A stretch of DNA of 15,456 nucleotides from Spirochaetales bacterium (GCA_018644745.1 JABGPX010000475.1:1-15456), one strand, 5' to 3'; numbered from the stretch's first letter, positions 1 to 8,569 are shown. Program-made: numbers and translations. The notes: generated from the sequence alone by a model not told the origin.

Positions 1-2
1 CT

Positions 3-941
3 ACGAAATGGACCGTCGCTGCTTACCTGCCCGAAAGAGTCGTGGCAATCGGCACAATGAAAATTCTCTTCACAACCGGCCTGTTCGCCGTACTCGGTTT
101 AGGGTTTGCGCTTGCGATGATTGTGCTGTTAAATCGGTGGATAATAGTACCTATACGGCATCTCAACGACGAGATGAAAAAGGTACAGAAGGCTGATTTT
201 TCCGTAAAAGTTGATTATTCGTCGGATGATGAAATCGGTCAGCTCTCGAAGCAGTTTTCCGCGATGGCAGGTTATCTGGACACTCTTATCGCCGATGCTT
301 ACACGAGCAAAATTGCAATGAATGAAGCAGAGATGAAAGCTCTCCAAGCTCAGGTGAATCCTCACTTTCTGTATAACTGCCTCTCTGCTATTAACATGGA
401 AGCTTTGAAAATCGACGCGGTTACGATTCATAAAATGGTCGTGTCATTGGCTCAGTTCTACCGTACTGTTGTAACCAGCGGAGATGAGCTCATTCTCCTT
501 TCCGATGAGATCGAAAATATAAGGGCATATTTGGATATTCAAATGCTGCTGAGCGATCGAGTAATCGATATTGAATATCGGATTGAAGACAGGGTTATGG
601 ATTTATATTTGCCCAATCTTACTATGCAGCCCATTGTGGAAAATGCTATCGAGCACGGAGTTGAGAAAATTGAGGAAGACGGGAAGATTATTATCGGCGC
701 TGCGGTGCGAGATGAGCTTCTCGAGATATGGATTGAGGACAACGGGCCGGGAGCAAGTGCTGCGACATTGGAGTCGATTCTTCAGCAAAGTTCGCGGAAG
801 CACGGAATGCAGAATGTCAATAAGCGGATTCAGCTGCAATTTGGTGCGGAGTTCGGAATCGCATTTCGAAATCCGGAACCTACGGGACTCACCACGATTA
901 TACGGCTGCCGATAATTACTCAGTCTACCTGGGTTCCTTGA
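3..941 (+). CDS. YesM/LytS-type sensor histidine kinase, 5'-truncated by the window edge
   Basis: Membrane sensor kinase that would phosphorylate a partner response regulator, not present here. The frame is open from base 3, so the GTG at 42 is internal and the N-terminal sensor domain lies outside the window; 312 residues remain. Numbered from base 3: a transmembrane helix at about 21-50, a HAMP linker (about 45-98, with the DDEIGQLSKQF signature), then the His_kinase domain with phospho-acceptor His121 in QVNPHFLYN, which defines this family. The HATPase domain follows, with the N box PIVENAIEHG, the G box EDNGPG and a degenerate second glycine box, KHGMQNV, where GIGLxNV is usual. In spirochetes and Firmicutes such kinases usually pair with an AraC-type regulator and control a nearby ABC importer. 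The importer starting at 2270 is therefore a candidate target (inference). The last 22 nt overlap the convergent MFS gene. Confidence 0.93.
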   Translation, partial: TKWTVAAYLPERVVAIGTMKILFTTGLFAVLGLGFALAMIVLLNRWIIVPIRHLNDEMKKVQKADFSVKVDYSSDDEIGQLSKQFSAMAGYLDTLIADAYTSKIAMNEAEMKALQAQVNPHFLYNCLSAINMEALKIDAVTIHKMVVSLAQFYRTVVTSGDELILLSDEIENIRAYLDIQMLLSDRVIDIEYRIEDRVMDLYLPNLTMQPIVENAIEHGVEKIEEDGKIIIGAAVRDELLEIWIEDNGPGASAATLESILQQSSRKHGMQNVNKRIQLQFGAEFGIAFRNPEPTGLTTIIRLPIITQSTWVP

Positions 942-2113
942 GTATGGGTTTTGTCAATTCGAATGAACAGCGCACCGAGAATAATCAAGGAGCCCATAAA
1001 TACAAAAGCATAACTAATATTATAATCAGCCAAAACTCCGATTAACACACCCATTCCTGCTACATACAAGCCAGTAATCATGCTTACGATTGAAAGTGAG
1101 GTGGCGCGGATATCACTTGCTACATGCCGGTTCACATAGTCGAGGAAAATCGGCTTTCTCAACTGCATGGCACCAATAGCCGTGACAACAAGAATAATCG
1201 TGGCGACAGAATTTGTGATGAAAGAAAGGGCCAGATACAAGAGGCCGGGAGTAATCGTCGCGATGAGTACAGTCTTGCGTACACCCAGATATTTCTCTCC
1301 CAGGTGAGCGTATTTGCTCGTAAAAAAACCAGCCAATGATCCCAGTGAGAGGGTGATACCGAGCCATATTCCGCCGATACCCAGCTGCACAAAACGGGGC
1401 GGGTACAAATACAGCAGGTAGTTGATAAAAGGGGTGGCGAGAAGCGAAAGCAGAATTATCTTCAGCAATGCTCGGTTACGGGTTATGGCGAAGAAGGCCT
1501 TTTTCAATGTGGTTGCTGCACGTGCTGGTTTATTTGCTTGAGTGGGCTTTATCTCTACAAGGAAAAAGCTTGCTGCCCAGGAAAGAGCCACAAAAATTGC
1601 AGTTACTATAATCGCCCAGCGAATTCTCTGTATTTGAAGCCCGGATGTAAGATATCCGCCGGCCAGGGAGCCAATGACTGATGCAAGCAGGCCGAGAGCC
1701 GCGTTCAAACCCGCAACTTTCTGCATCTCGTTTTCCCGGTTTTGAGTCTTTAGAGAATCATACATAAGTGCTTCGAAACTGCCGGATAAGAATGCGAAAC
1801 CCACACCGCCTGCGGCCGCGGAGAGCATGAAATGAATATATCGGCTGCCGCCCAGGAATATCAGCTCCCCAGCTAGTTGAAGAAAAAGTGCAACTATAAT
1901 TGTTTTTTTTCTACCGAACCTGTCGGCAAGCAGCCCGGACGGTACTTCGGCAACAGCTTGGATAAAAACGATAATTCCCCACATTGAGTTTATCTGGATA
2001 TAACTCAATTCATAACTCTGCAGGTAAAGGGTAAGAACCTGTATATAGAAGTAAAGCGTAGAAAAGAATTTGATGAGGTGCAGTACTTGGATATTGTTTC
2101 GTTGGTATTTCAA
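920..2113 (-). CDS. Major facilitator superfamily transporter (drug/metabolite exporter-like)
   Basis: Inner-membrane secondary transporter of 397 aa, the normal length for a 12-helix MFS protein. Hydrophobic segments run through the whole protein. The MFS motif A, in the form GLLADRFGRKK, sits at about residues 60-70 in the loop after helix 2, and the charged central linker is near residues 190-205. The substrate cannot be read from sequence; the general pattern is that of an efflux carrier. The start is TTG at 2113. In-frame codons upstream run to a stop near 2164 with only rare ATT/ATA candidates, and the first ATG downstream (Met44) would lose helix 1. The ribosome site before the TTG is weak. 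It is transcribed opposite to both neighbours: its 3' end overlaps the kinase by 22 nt, and its 5' end faces the importer operon across 156 bp. A functional link to the importer is unproven. Confidence 0.9.
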   Translation of the reverse strand: MKYQRNNIQVLHLIKFFSTLYFYIQVLTLYLQSYELSYIQINSMWGIIVFIQAVAEVPSGLLADRFGRKKTIIVALFLQLAGELIFLGGSRYIHFMLSAAAGGVGFAFLSGSFEALMYDSLKTQNRENEMQKVAGLNAALGLLASVIGSLAGGYLTSGLQIQRIRWAIIVTAIFVALSWAASFFLVEIKPTQANKPARAATTLKKAFFAITRNRALLKIILLSLLATPFINYLLYLYPPRFVQLGIGGIWLGITLSLGSLAGFFTSKYAHLGEKYLGVRKTVLIATITPGLLYLALSFITNSVATIILVVTAIGAMQLRKPIFLDYVNRHVASDIRATSLSIVSMITGLYVAGMGVLIGVLADYNISYAFVFMGSLIILGALFIRIDKTHTQGTQVD

Positions 2114-2126
2114 GGTCTCTATAATA
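2097..2126 (+). repeat. Promoter-like repeat, copy 1
   Basis: First copy of a 30-bp element matching copy 2 (2202-2231) at 22 of 30 positions by direct comparison. The conserved blocks are TTTCG at the left, ATT in the middle and AGGYCTCTATAATA at the right. The right block holds a perfect -10 hexamer TATAAT (2120-2125), and TTTCG lies where a -35 element would be. This copy overlaps the first codons of the minus-strand MFS gene, so any plus-strand transcript from it would start just outside that gene. Confidence 0.6.
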
Positions 2127-2201
2127 TCAGGGAAAAGGTCAGATGTAGGTTCGACATCACACTATTCTTAGAAATTCCCTATAAAACGAAGAATTTTCAG
2201 A

Positions 2202-2231
2202 TTTCGCGCGCATTCTCAGGCCTCTATAATA
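2202..2231 (+). promoter_or_regulatory. Likely promoter of the importer operon (repeat copy 2)
   Basis: Second copy of the 30-bp element, exactly 105 bp downstream of copy 1. It contains TATAAT at 2225-2230, with TTTCGC 17 bp upstream at 2202-2207, a poor -35 match. A start near 2237 would give a leader of about 33 nt before the ATG at 2270. A good -10 with a poor -35 suggests a promoter that needs an activator. Between the two copies (2127-2201) there is a second AT-rich box, TATAAA at 2181-2186, and no gene. Confidence 0.5.
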
Positions 2232-2269
2232 AGAAAAAACAATGATGACATATCAAAGAAGTTCGAGAG

Positions 2270-3256
2270 ATGTATAGTTATCTCACCAAGCGTTTCATTT
2301 TAATGTTGTTATCTCTGGTAATAATGTCTTTTACAGCATTTGTGCTTATTGAGCTGCCGCCTGGAGATTATCTGAGCATGTATATTCGGCAGCTGGAGCT
2401 CAATGGCGAGAAAGTCGACGAAGCGCGGATAAAGACCCTTGAGCTCCAATACGGTTACAATCAACCGTTTATCGTCAAATACACGAAGTGGATCTCAGGA
2501 ATCGTTCTGAGAGGGGATTTTGGTCAATCGTTCGCCTGGAATAAGCCGGTAAATAAGCTTCTTGCTGAACGGCTGCCGTTCACTATAGTGCTGTCGCTTT
2601 GTACCATCCTGTTTACCTATATGATTGCCATCCCGATAGGAATTTATTCGGCGACTCATCAATATTCAGTCGGCGATTATGCTGCTACGGTATTTGGATT
2701 TGCGGGAATTGCCACCCCCAGCTTTCTACTCGCCCTCGTTGTGATGTACGTGCTGTTTAATACTTTCGGTGTATCTCCCGGCGGGTTATTCTCAATCGGG
2801 TTCGAGAGTGCGCAGTGGAGCTTTGCAAAAGTATGGGACCTTCTGAAACACCTTGTTGTACCGGTTGTCGTGCTTGGTATGGCAGGGACGGCCGGCCTTA
2901 TCAGAACCGTTCGCGCGACTCTGCTTGATGAACTCAATAAAGATTATGTGGATACCGCAAGGGTAAAGGGACTCACCGAGACCCGTCTGCTCCTTAAATA
3001 TCCCGTACGGATCGCACTGAATCCGATTTGGAGCTCTATTGGATGGCTGCTGCCTTCAATCGTGTCAGGCGCGACTATTGTGTCGGTGGTTATCAATCTA
3101 CCGACAGTCGGTCCGCTGTTACTCACGGCTCTGCAGAGCCAGGATATGTATCTTGCCGGCAGCATTGTACTGATACTTACTTTTCTTACCCTGGTCGGCA
3201 CCTTCATTTCAGATATATTGCTGGTAATATCCGATCCGAGGATCAGATATGATTGA
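2270..3256 (+). CDS. Opp/Dpp-class ABC transporter permease, OppB/DppB type
   Basis: First permease of a five-gene ABC importer; it forms half of the inner-membrane channel with the next gene product. At 328 aa it has the family's standard length. An N-terminal transmembrane helix (about 8-30) is followed by an external loop (about 31-100), then five further helices. The EAA coupling loop that docks on an ATPase is clear at about 219-240 (DELNKDYVDTARVKGL), and the C-terminus ends in SDPRIRYD, typical of OppB/DppB proteins. The ATG at 2270 has a moderate ribosome site, AAGAAG at 2256-2261, and is the first gene after the control region, so it should head the operon. It overlaps the next gene by 8 nt. 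The family covers peptide, nickel, opine and oligosaccharide porters, so a substrate-specific symbol is withheld. Confidence 0.95.
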   Translation: MYSYLTKRFILMLLSLVIMSFTAFVLIELPPGDYLSMYIRQLELNGEKVDEARIKTLELQYGYNQPFIVKYTKWISGIVLRGDFGQSFAWNKPVNKLLAERLPFTIVLSLCTILFTYMIAIPIGIYSATHQYSVGDYAATVFGFAGIATPSFLLALVVMYVLFNTFGVSPGGLFSIGFESAQWSFAKVWDLLKHLVVPVVVLGMAGTAGLIRTVRATLLDELNKDYVDTARVKGLTETRLLLKYPVRIALNPIWSSIGWLLPSIVSGATIVSVVINLPTVGPLLLTALQSQDMYLAGSIVLILTFLTLVGTFISDILLVISDPRIRYD

Positions 3257-4385
3257 TGATAAAAACGTGGTGGAAGCTGAAAAAACATCGGGAAAAGGGA
3301 AAGATCTAACCACCGCCGGGCAATGGCGCCTTATTTTCTGGAGATTCACCAGGCACAAGCTCGCTATGACAGGTGCCGTGGTTCTGCTTATTTTCTACCT
3401 TACAGCCCTTTTTGCTCCTTTTATCTCTCCCTACAATGCGTATGAATTCTATGACGATTTCGCGGATGTGCCTCCTCAGCGGATGCGTTTTCATGATGAC
3501 AACGGCTTTACCATTCGCCCGTTTTATCATCCCCTCATCAAAGAACGAAATATGGAGACATTGAAGCTAGAATATGAGCGAGATGCTACCACACGAATCT
3601 ATGTGAAATTTTTCACTCCCGGTGCTGAATACCGTTTGTTTGGTTTGTTTAAATCGAACATCCATTTATTCGGTGGGTCAGATTCCCAGCCGCTGTTTCT
3701 CTTCGGAAGCGATAATATGGGACGAGATTTGCTATCGCGAACGATTTTAGCTTCTAGAATCTCGCTGACAATCGGTCTCGTTGGTGTGGCGATTACCTTC
3801 GTACTTGGCTGCTTGATCGGCGGGCTTTCGGGGTATTACGGTGGTGTAGTTGATGCTGTAATTCAACGAATAATTGAGTTTCTGCTGGCGATTCCGACTT
3901 TACCTCTTTGGATGGCTTTATCCGCGGCTTTGCCGCGGGAGTGGACACAGATACAAACCTATTTTGCGATAGTAGTGATCCTATCAATTCTTTCGTGGAC
4001 AGGACTGGCGCGGGTTGTACGGGGAAAGCTCATAAGCATACGGGAAGAGGAGTTCATACTTGCCGCGCGTGTCGCCGGCGCTTCGGACTTGCGGCTGATA
4101 ATCAAACATCTTCTTCCGTCTTTCACGGGTTATCTCATAGTAAATCTCACGTTGAGCATCCCGGCTATGATACTTGGCGAAACTGCCTTGAGTTTTCTTG
4201 GGCTCGGTTTACGGGCGCCGGTGATTAGCTGGGGAGTTCTCCTCAGTAACGCACAAAACGTAAGAACCGTCGCCCTGTATCCATGGATAATGCTTCCCGG
4301 CATCTTTGTGGTTCTTGTTGTACTTGCCTTTAATTTCCTTGGAGACGGATTGCGGGATGCCGCGGACCCGTACAAGGAGATGTAA
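3249..4385 (+). CDS. Opp/Dpp-class ABC transporter permease, OppC/DppC type with extended external loop
   Basis: Second permease of the importer. At 378 aa it is about 80 residues longer than an ordinary OppC. The extra length lies between the first helix (about 39-59) and the rest of the channel. Residues 61-155 form a polar external loop with DVPPQRMRF and FTPGAEYRLFGL, before the conserved LFGSDNMGRDLLSR. Five more helices follow, with the EAA loop at about 265-290 (EEEFILAARVAGASD) and the common C-terminal FLGDGLRDAADP. This long-loop form is recalled from a distinct subfamily in Thermotogae, Alphaproteobacteria and Actinobacteria that includes sugar carriers, so an oligosaccharide or glycoside substrate is a reasonable inference. 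Translation is coupled on both sides: the start overlaps OppB by 8 nt and the stop shares one base with the next ATG (TAATG). Confidence 0.95.
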   Translation: MIDDKNVVEAEKTSGKGKDLTTAGQWRLIFWRFTRHKLAMTGAVVLLIFYLTALFAPFISPYNAYEFYDDFADVPPQRMRFHDDNGFTIRPFYHPLIKERNMETLKLEYERDATTRIYVKFFTPGAEYRLFGLFKSNIHLFGGSDSQPLFLFGSDNMGRDLLSRTILASRISLTIGLVGVAITFVLGCLIGGLSGYYGGVVDAVIQRIIEFLLAIPTLPLWMALSAALPREWTQIQTYFAIVVILSILSWTGLARVVRGKLISIREEEFILAARVAGASDLRLIIKHLLPSFTGYLIVNLTLSIPAMILGETALSFLGLGLRAPVISWGVLLSNAQNVRTVALYPWIMLPGIFVVLVVLAFNFLGDGLRDAADPYKEM

Positions 4386-5398
4386 TGGGTCAGAAGAACG
4401 ATGTCCTCGAAGTCCGCGATTTGCGTACCCAATTCAATTTACGGGAAGGAGTCCTGAAGGCAGTAGATGGTGTCGAGTTTACGGTGGGCTCCGGCGAAGT
4501 AGTCGGAATCGTGGGCGAATCAGGTTGCGGGAAGAGCATAACCGTTCGATCGATCCTGAGAATGATCAGGAAGCCCGGTGAAAGCAGCGGCAGTGTTTTG
4601 TTCAGAGCGTCTGACTCGGAACCCGTGGATCTCATGACGCTTTCCTCTCGAGGGACGGAGATACGTGAAATTCGCGGAAAGAAAATAAACATGATATTTC
4701 AGGAGCCGATGAACGCGCTTTCTCCGGTCCATACAGTAGGAAGCCAGATAATTGAAGCGATAATGCTTCACACTGAATTGGACAAACATGCGGCAAGGGA
4801 AAAAACAATCGAGCTGCTGCAAAGCGTGGGCATTTCCGAACCAAATAAGAGAGTTGACGCATACCCATTCCAATTGTCAGGCGGCATGCGTCAACGAGCC
4901 ATGATTGCGATGGCAATCTCTTGTGATCCTGAACTGCTTATCGCTGATGAACCGACCACGGCTCTTGATGTATCGGTTCAGGCCCAGATTCTTAGATTGT
5001 TAAAGGACCTGCAGCAAAGGCTGAACATGGCGATGATTTTTATCACTCATGATCTGGCGGTAATTGCTCAGATGGCGGATAGAATAATCGTTATGTACCT
5101 TGGCCAAATTGTCGAGGAAGCTACTGCCGAAGAGCTGTTCGAAAATCCTGTGCACCCGTACACCCGCCGGCTCCTACAATCAATTCTCGATCCATCGGAT
5201 CGGAGAAACAAGGAAGAGATCAGCACAATCGCGGGTACCGTTCCAGAGCCGATTGATCTTCCAGCCAGATGTTATTTTGCGGATAGATGCGAGGAAGGAG
5301 AGGATTGTGTTGCTAAAGGGCTGCCTTCGATAACCGAAGTTGGACCGGGTCATTTGGTTCGATGCTATCATGCAAGTCCGGTGAGGGTTGCTGAATGA
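4385..5398 (+). CDS. Opp/Dpp-class ABC transporter ATP-binding protein, OppD/DppD type
   Basis: Cytoplasmic ATPase of the importer, 337 aa. All nucleotide-binding motifs are intact: Walker A GESGCGKS (44-51), Q-loop in IFQEPMNALSP (about 104-114), signature LSGGMRQR (164-171), Walker B LLIADEP (184-190), D-loop in TALDVSVQ and switch His222. The C-terminal oligopeptide-transporter extension (oligo_HPY, about 245-330) carries four cysteines, in CYFADRCEEGEDC and the later RCYH. In related OppD/DppD proteins this cluster binds a [4Fe-4S] centre, so iron-sulfur loading is likely here. It shares one base with the upstream stop and overlaps the next gene by 4 nt (ATGA). It should work as a heterodimer with the OppF-type protein. 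Confidence 0.96.
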   Translation: MGQKNDVLEVRDLRTQFNLREGVLKAVDGVEFTVGSGEVVGIVGESGCGKSITVRSILRMIRKPGESSGSVLFRASDSEPVDLMTLSSRGTEIREIRGKKINMIFQEPMNALSPVHTVGSQIIEAIMLHTELDKHAAREKTIELLQSVGISEPNKRVDAYPFQLSGGMRQRAMIAMAISCDPELLIADEPTTALDVSVQAQILRLLKDLQQRLNMAMIFITHDLAVIAQMADRIIVMYLGQIVEEATAEELFENPVHPYTRRLLQSILDPSDRRNKEEISTIAGTVPEPIDLPARCYFADRCEEGEDCVAKGLPSITEVGPGHLVRCYHASPVRVAE

Positions 5399-6417
5399 TT
5401 GAAAAACCGACCGCTATATGTTCGGTTAAAGGCTTGAAGAAGCATTTCCCCATTGAAAAGGGCTTCATGAAACGAACCATCGGCTCTGTTAAAGCGGTGG
5501 ATAATGTAACTTTCTCAGTATTTAAAGGCGAAACTCTTGGAGTCGTCGGAGAATCGGGATGCGGAAAGAGTACCCTCGGTAAAACCATGCTCAGGCTGTA
5601 CGACGTAACTGAGGGTGATATCCAATACAGACTAAATGGAGAGCATACCGAGGTAACAGCACTCAGCCAGCGAGATTTACGGGCAAACGGCTTTCGGCGA
5701 AATACGCAGATGATATTCCAGGACCCTAACTCATCCCTGGATCCGCGGATGAACGTAATGGAGATTATTAACGAGCCCGTGGTGATTAATGGAACCAAAC
5801 CGGGTTCCGAGATACAGGAGTGGGTCGAGCACCTCATGGCAACGGTTGGTCTTGATAGAAAGTTTCTAAAGCGGTATCCCCACGCATTTAGCGGCGGGCA
5901 GCGGCAGCGCATCAGCATAGCTCGTGCCCTTTCTACAAACCCGGAATTCGTGGTGGCTGATGAACCGACATCGGCTCTCGATGTATCGGTTCAGGCACAG
6001 ATACTTAATCTGCTTGTGCGACTTCAGCGGGAATTTGAACTCTCATATATGTTTATTTCTCATAACTTGGGAGTTGTCCGGCACGTTTCAGACCGGGTGC
6101 TAATCATGTATCTGGGTCGTATGGCGGAACTTGCGCCCGTTCAGAGCATTTTCAGCACTCCGAAACACCCTTATACCGAAGCATTGCTCAAGAGCGTCCC
6201 GATCGCAGATCCCAAAATCCTATCCGGTCTCGAATCTGCTCCCGGTGAAATAGGCAATCCGGTGAATCCACCGTCGGGCTGCTATTTTCATCCGCGATGC
6301 CGGTATGCCGATGACCGATGCCGCGAGGAAGTTCCAGATTTGCAGGAATATGAAACAGATCATTTCGTTTCATGTCATCATTTCAATAATTTTTCTTTAG
6401 ATGGCGTAGATAGCTAA
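5395..6417 (+). CDS. Opp/Dpp-class ABC transporter ATP-binding protein, OppF/DppF type
   Basis: Second ATPase of the importer, 340 aa. It has Walker A GESGCGKS (52-59), Q-loop in IFQDPNSSLDPRM, signature FSGGQRQR (165-172), Walker B FVVADEP (185-191) and a switch His in ISHNLGVV. The DPNSSLDPRM Q-loop and the switch sequence are typical of the F subunit rather than D. The C-terminal extension again carries a four-cysteine set (CYFHPRC, RC and SCHH), the arrangement known to hold an iron-sulfur cluster in some family members. The start ATG overlaps the previous stop as ATGA, and GTGAGGG just upstream is a plausible ribosome site. A stem-loop lies directly after its stop codon. Confidence 0.96.
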   Translation: MIEKPTAICSVKGLKKHFPIEKGFMKRTIGSVKAVDNVTFSVFKGETLGVVGESGCGKSTLGKTMLRLYDVTEGDIQYRLNGEHTEVTALSQRDLRANGFRRNTQMIFQDPNSSLDPRMNVMEIINEPVVINGTKPGSEIQEWVEHLMATVGLDRKFLKRYPHAFSGGQRQRISIARALSTNPEFVVADEPTSALDVSVQAQILNLLVRLQREFELSYMFISHNLGVVRHVSDRVLIMYLGRMAELAPVQSIFSTPKHPYTEALLKSVPIADPKILSGLESAPGEIGNPVNPPSGCYFHPRCRYADDRCREEVPDLQEYETDHFVSCHHFNNFSLDGVDS

Positions 6418-6439
6418 AAGATCAGCCTTGGCTGATTTT
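6418..6439 (+). terminator. Stem-loop between ATPase and binding-protein genes (attenuator or mRNA-processing element)
   Basis: ATCAGCC (6421-6427) pairs perfectly with GGCTGAT (6430-6436) around TT, and AAG/TTT adds three weaker pairs. Only about three U residues follow before an A-run, so full termination looks unlikely. A partial stop or a 3'-end stabiliser would be a way to set the binding protein's level apart from the membrane parts. Confidence 0.5.
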
Positions 6440-6459
6440 AAAAAAATAGAGGAGGCGTT

Positions 6460-8553
6460 ATGAGAACGCGAACATTTCTTTTGATAGTCGTAATGCTTGT
6501 CTCCGCAGCGATGTTATTCGCAGGCGGCGACAAAGAGAGCGACACGAGTACAGCTGGATCGAGCACAAGCATGGCAGCCACAAGTAGTTCCGGTATTCAA
6601 CCGGGATATTATAACCTGGCTGATTTCGAGCAAATGACTGGTGCGAGAATAACCGATTTCAACGAGGCACCCTTGTTGGCCGAAAGAGTCGCGGCCGGGG
6701 ACTTGCCTCCGCTCGAGGATCGGCTCCCGGATACAGTGCTTGTCATGAAGAGTATTAATGAGATTGGTTTGTACGGTGGTACGCTTATTTCCACTTCATT
6801 CAATACCGATCAAGATTGGAACCTTCGTCATATTAATATCCTCAACCTGGTGGAAACCCCGGCCTCTTCGTCCTACGACACCGTTTCCACAGTTCTCGGC
6901 GCACCCTTGCAGCCGGGAATATTGGAGTCCTTCGGCATGAGTCCCGATGGATTAGTGTTTACCGCTAAGATCCGCGAAGGGCTGAAATGGTCGGATGGTG
7001 TTCCAGTAACTACCGCGGATGTGGCGTTTGCTATGGATGATGTTTTTCTAAACACCGAGCTGTCACCTACACCAAAGCCATGGCTCACATGGGGTCAGGC
7101 TACTACCGTCGTTGAAATTGTAGACGATTATACATTTAAAGCGACATTTGGTTCGCCCTACGGAACCTTCATCGAGTCAGAGCTTCGTATTTGGCCGAGT
7201 ACGTTCAACAGGCTTATGTTTCCTGCGCATTATATGAAAATGTATCATAAAGATTATGCGAAGCAGGCAGATCTTCTGAAAGAAATGGCCGATGAAGGAT
7301 ATCAGACCATCGACGAATGGCCGGAATTTTTTAATGATAAACTGGGTATGTTCGGCGCCGATGCTTTCGAACTCGATAACGGAAAGGTGTTCCCGACGCT
7401 TCGGCCCTATGTGCCTATTGAAGACCTGGGTAACGGGAACGTGATGTTCGAAAGGAACCCCTACTATCCGGCGATCGACGAAGCAGGGAATCAACTGCCC
7501 TATATTGATTACATCAGACGTACGTATGTATCCGACGCGGAAGTTCTCAACATGCATATCATTTCCGGTCAGACAGATTACTCCTGTTTTACTCTGACAA
7601 TCGATAATTATCCCCTCTACAAAGAACATGAGAATGACGGCGATTATACTGTAATGCCTCTGAGCGCTTGGCAGGACCAGATTCAGATCTACCTGTTTAA
7701 CATGTACACCAACGACGAAGCGCTTCGAGATGTCTACGGCGATGTGAGATTTCGCCGCGCCATGTCCGTTGCCCTTGACCGGGAGACGATGAATGATAGC
7801 ATGTACCTTGGTCTCGGCAGACCTGCGCAGGTTGCTCCCCGACCGGGACTCTCGCATTACAAGGATGGAATGGAAGAAGCATGGGCACAATATGATACTG
7901 ATCTTGCGAAATCCCTCCTCGATGAGATGGGTATGAAAGACATTGATGGAGACGGATGGCGGGAACGCCCCGACGGTGAAGAGTTTGTTATGAAATATGA
8001 ATATTTCATTATCACCGGTGCTTCAACCCCCGGCAGTGAATTTGCTCAGAGATATTGGGAAGACGTGGGTGTAAAAGTCGATGTCAAACAGATCGATCCG
8101 GGTTATTACTGGGACTCTCTCTACCCGAATAACGAGCAGGAAGCGACGTGCTGGTGGCTTGCCGGCTCAGGCGCTAACCTCGTGCAAGGCTGGTTCCTGG
8201 AATTTATGATCGGAACCCCCGATTGGTGGGAACTCAGATCAAAAATCGGGACCGATGAAGAGCAGGAAATACGAGACAAGATGCCCGAATGGGCCGAAGA
8301 AATGGTTGATATCCGTTTACAGCTTGCAAGTGAACCAAGTGAAGCGCGCAGAAACGAAATTGCCACCCGCGTATGGGAACTGCAGTCAGAGTATCTGCCG
8401 GTTATCGGTGTCGCCACAGACACGAAAACTCCCTTTGCGATATCTAACGATATAGGCAATGTGCAGATAGCGGAAGAAATGAACTATAACATGCTCACCG
8501 TTATGGAGTTCTCCGAACATTGGTATTTCACCGATCCTGAGCGACGCAAGTAG
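6460..8553 (+). CDS. Extracellular solute-binding protein family 5 (large, 697 aa), importer substrate receptor
   Basis: Exported receptor that delivers substrate to the permeases. A signal peptide covers residues 1-21 (MRTRT, then a hydrophobic core ending AMLFAGG). No cysteine follows, so cleavage by signal peptidase I rather than a lipoprotein anchor is expected, with an acidic Ser/Thr-rich linker after it. SBP_bac_5 hallmarks are visible: LKWSDGVPVTTADVAFAMDD, a FERNPYYP segment, FRRAMSVALDR and DIDGDGWRERPDG. At 697 aa it is about 150 residues longer than a typical OppA/DppA, close to what I recall for sugar-binding relatives such as rhizobial AgpA. A glycoside or oligosaccharide ligand is therefore plausible but unproven. 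It has the window's best ribosome site, GAGGAGG at 6449-6455, 4 nt before the ATG, consistent with expression above the membrane subunits. Confidence 0.95.
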   Translation: MRTRTFLLIVVMLVSAAMLFAGGDKESDTSTAGSSTSMAATSSSGIQPGYYNLADFEQMTGARITDFNEAPLLAERVAAGDLPPLEDRLPDTVLVMKSINEIGLYGGTLISTSFNTDQDWNLRHINILNLVETPASSSYDTVSTVLGAPLQPGILESFGMSPDGLVFTAKIREGLKWSDGVPVTTADVAFAMDDVFLNTELSPTPKPWLTWGQATTVVEIVDDYTFKATFGSPYGTFIESELRIWPSTFNRLMFPAHYMKMYHKDYAKQADLLKEMADEGYQTIDEWPEFFNDKLGMFGADAFELDNGKVFPTLRPYVPIEDLGNGNVMFERNPYYPAIDEAGNQLPYIDYIRRTYVSDAEVLNMHIISGQTDYSCFTLTIDNYPLYKEHENDGDYTVMPLSAWQDQIQIYLFNMYTNDEALRDVYGDVRFRRAMSVALDRETMNDSMYLGLGRPAQVAPRPGLSHYKDGMEEAWAQYDTDLAKSLLDEMGMKDIDGDGWRERPDGEEFVMKYEYFIITGASTPGSEFAQRYWEDVGVKVDVKQIDPGYYWDSLYPNNEQEATCWWLAGSGANLVQGWFLEFMIGTPDWWELRSKIGTDEEQEIRDKMPEWAEEMVDIRLQLASEPSEARRNEIATRVWELQSEYLPVIGVATDTKTPFAISNDIGNVQIAEEMNYNMLTVMEFSEHWYFTDPERRK

Positions 8554-8569
8554 ATTACACGAACTAGCG

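Noticed and set aside
42..44. GTG as the true start of the histidine kinase
   Set aside because: The frame is open upstream to base 3 and the residues there (WTVAAYLPER) look like the end of a sensor domain, so the gene is cut by the window.
5313..5918. Long minus-strand open frame across the two ATPase genes
   Set aside because: It is antisense to conserved Walker and signature motifs, with low-complexity Ser/Pro-rich residues typical of a shadow frame.
7177..7890. Long minus-strand open frame inside the receptor gene
   Set aside because: It lies wholly within a well-supported gene, has no family features or ribosome site, and is a shadow of the receptor's codon pattern.
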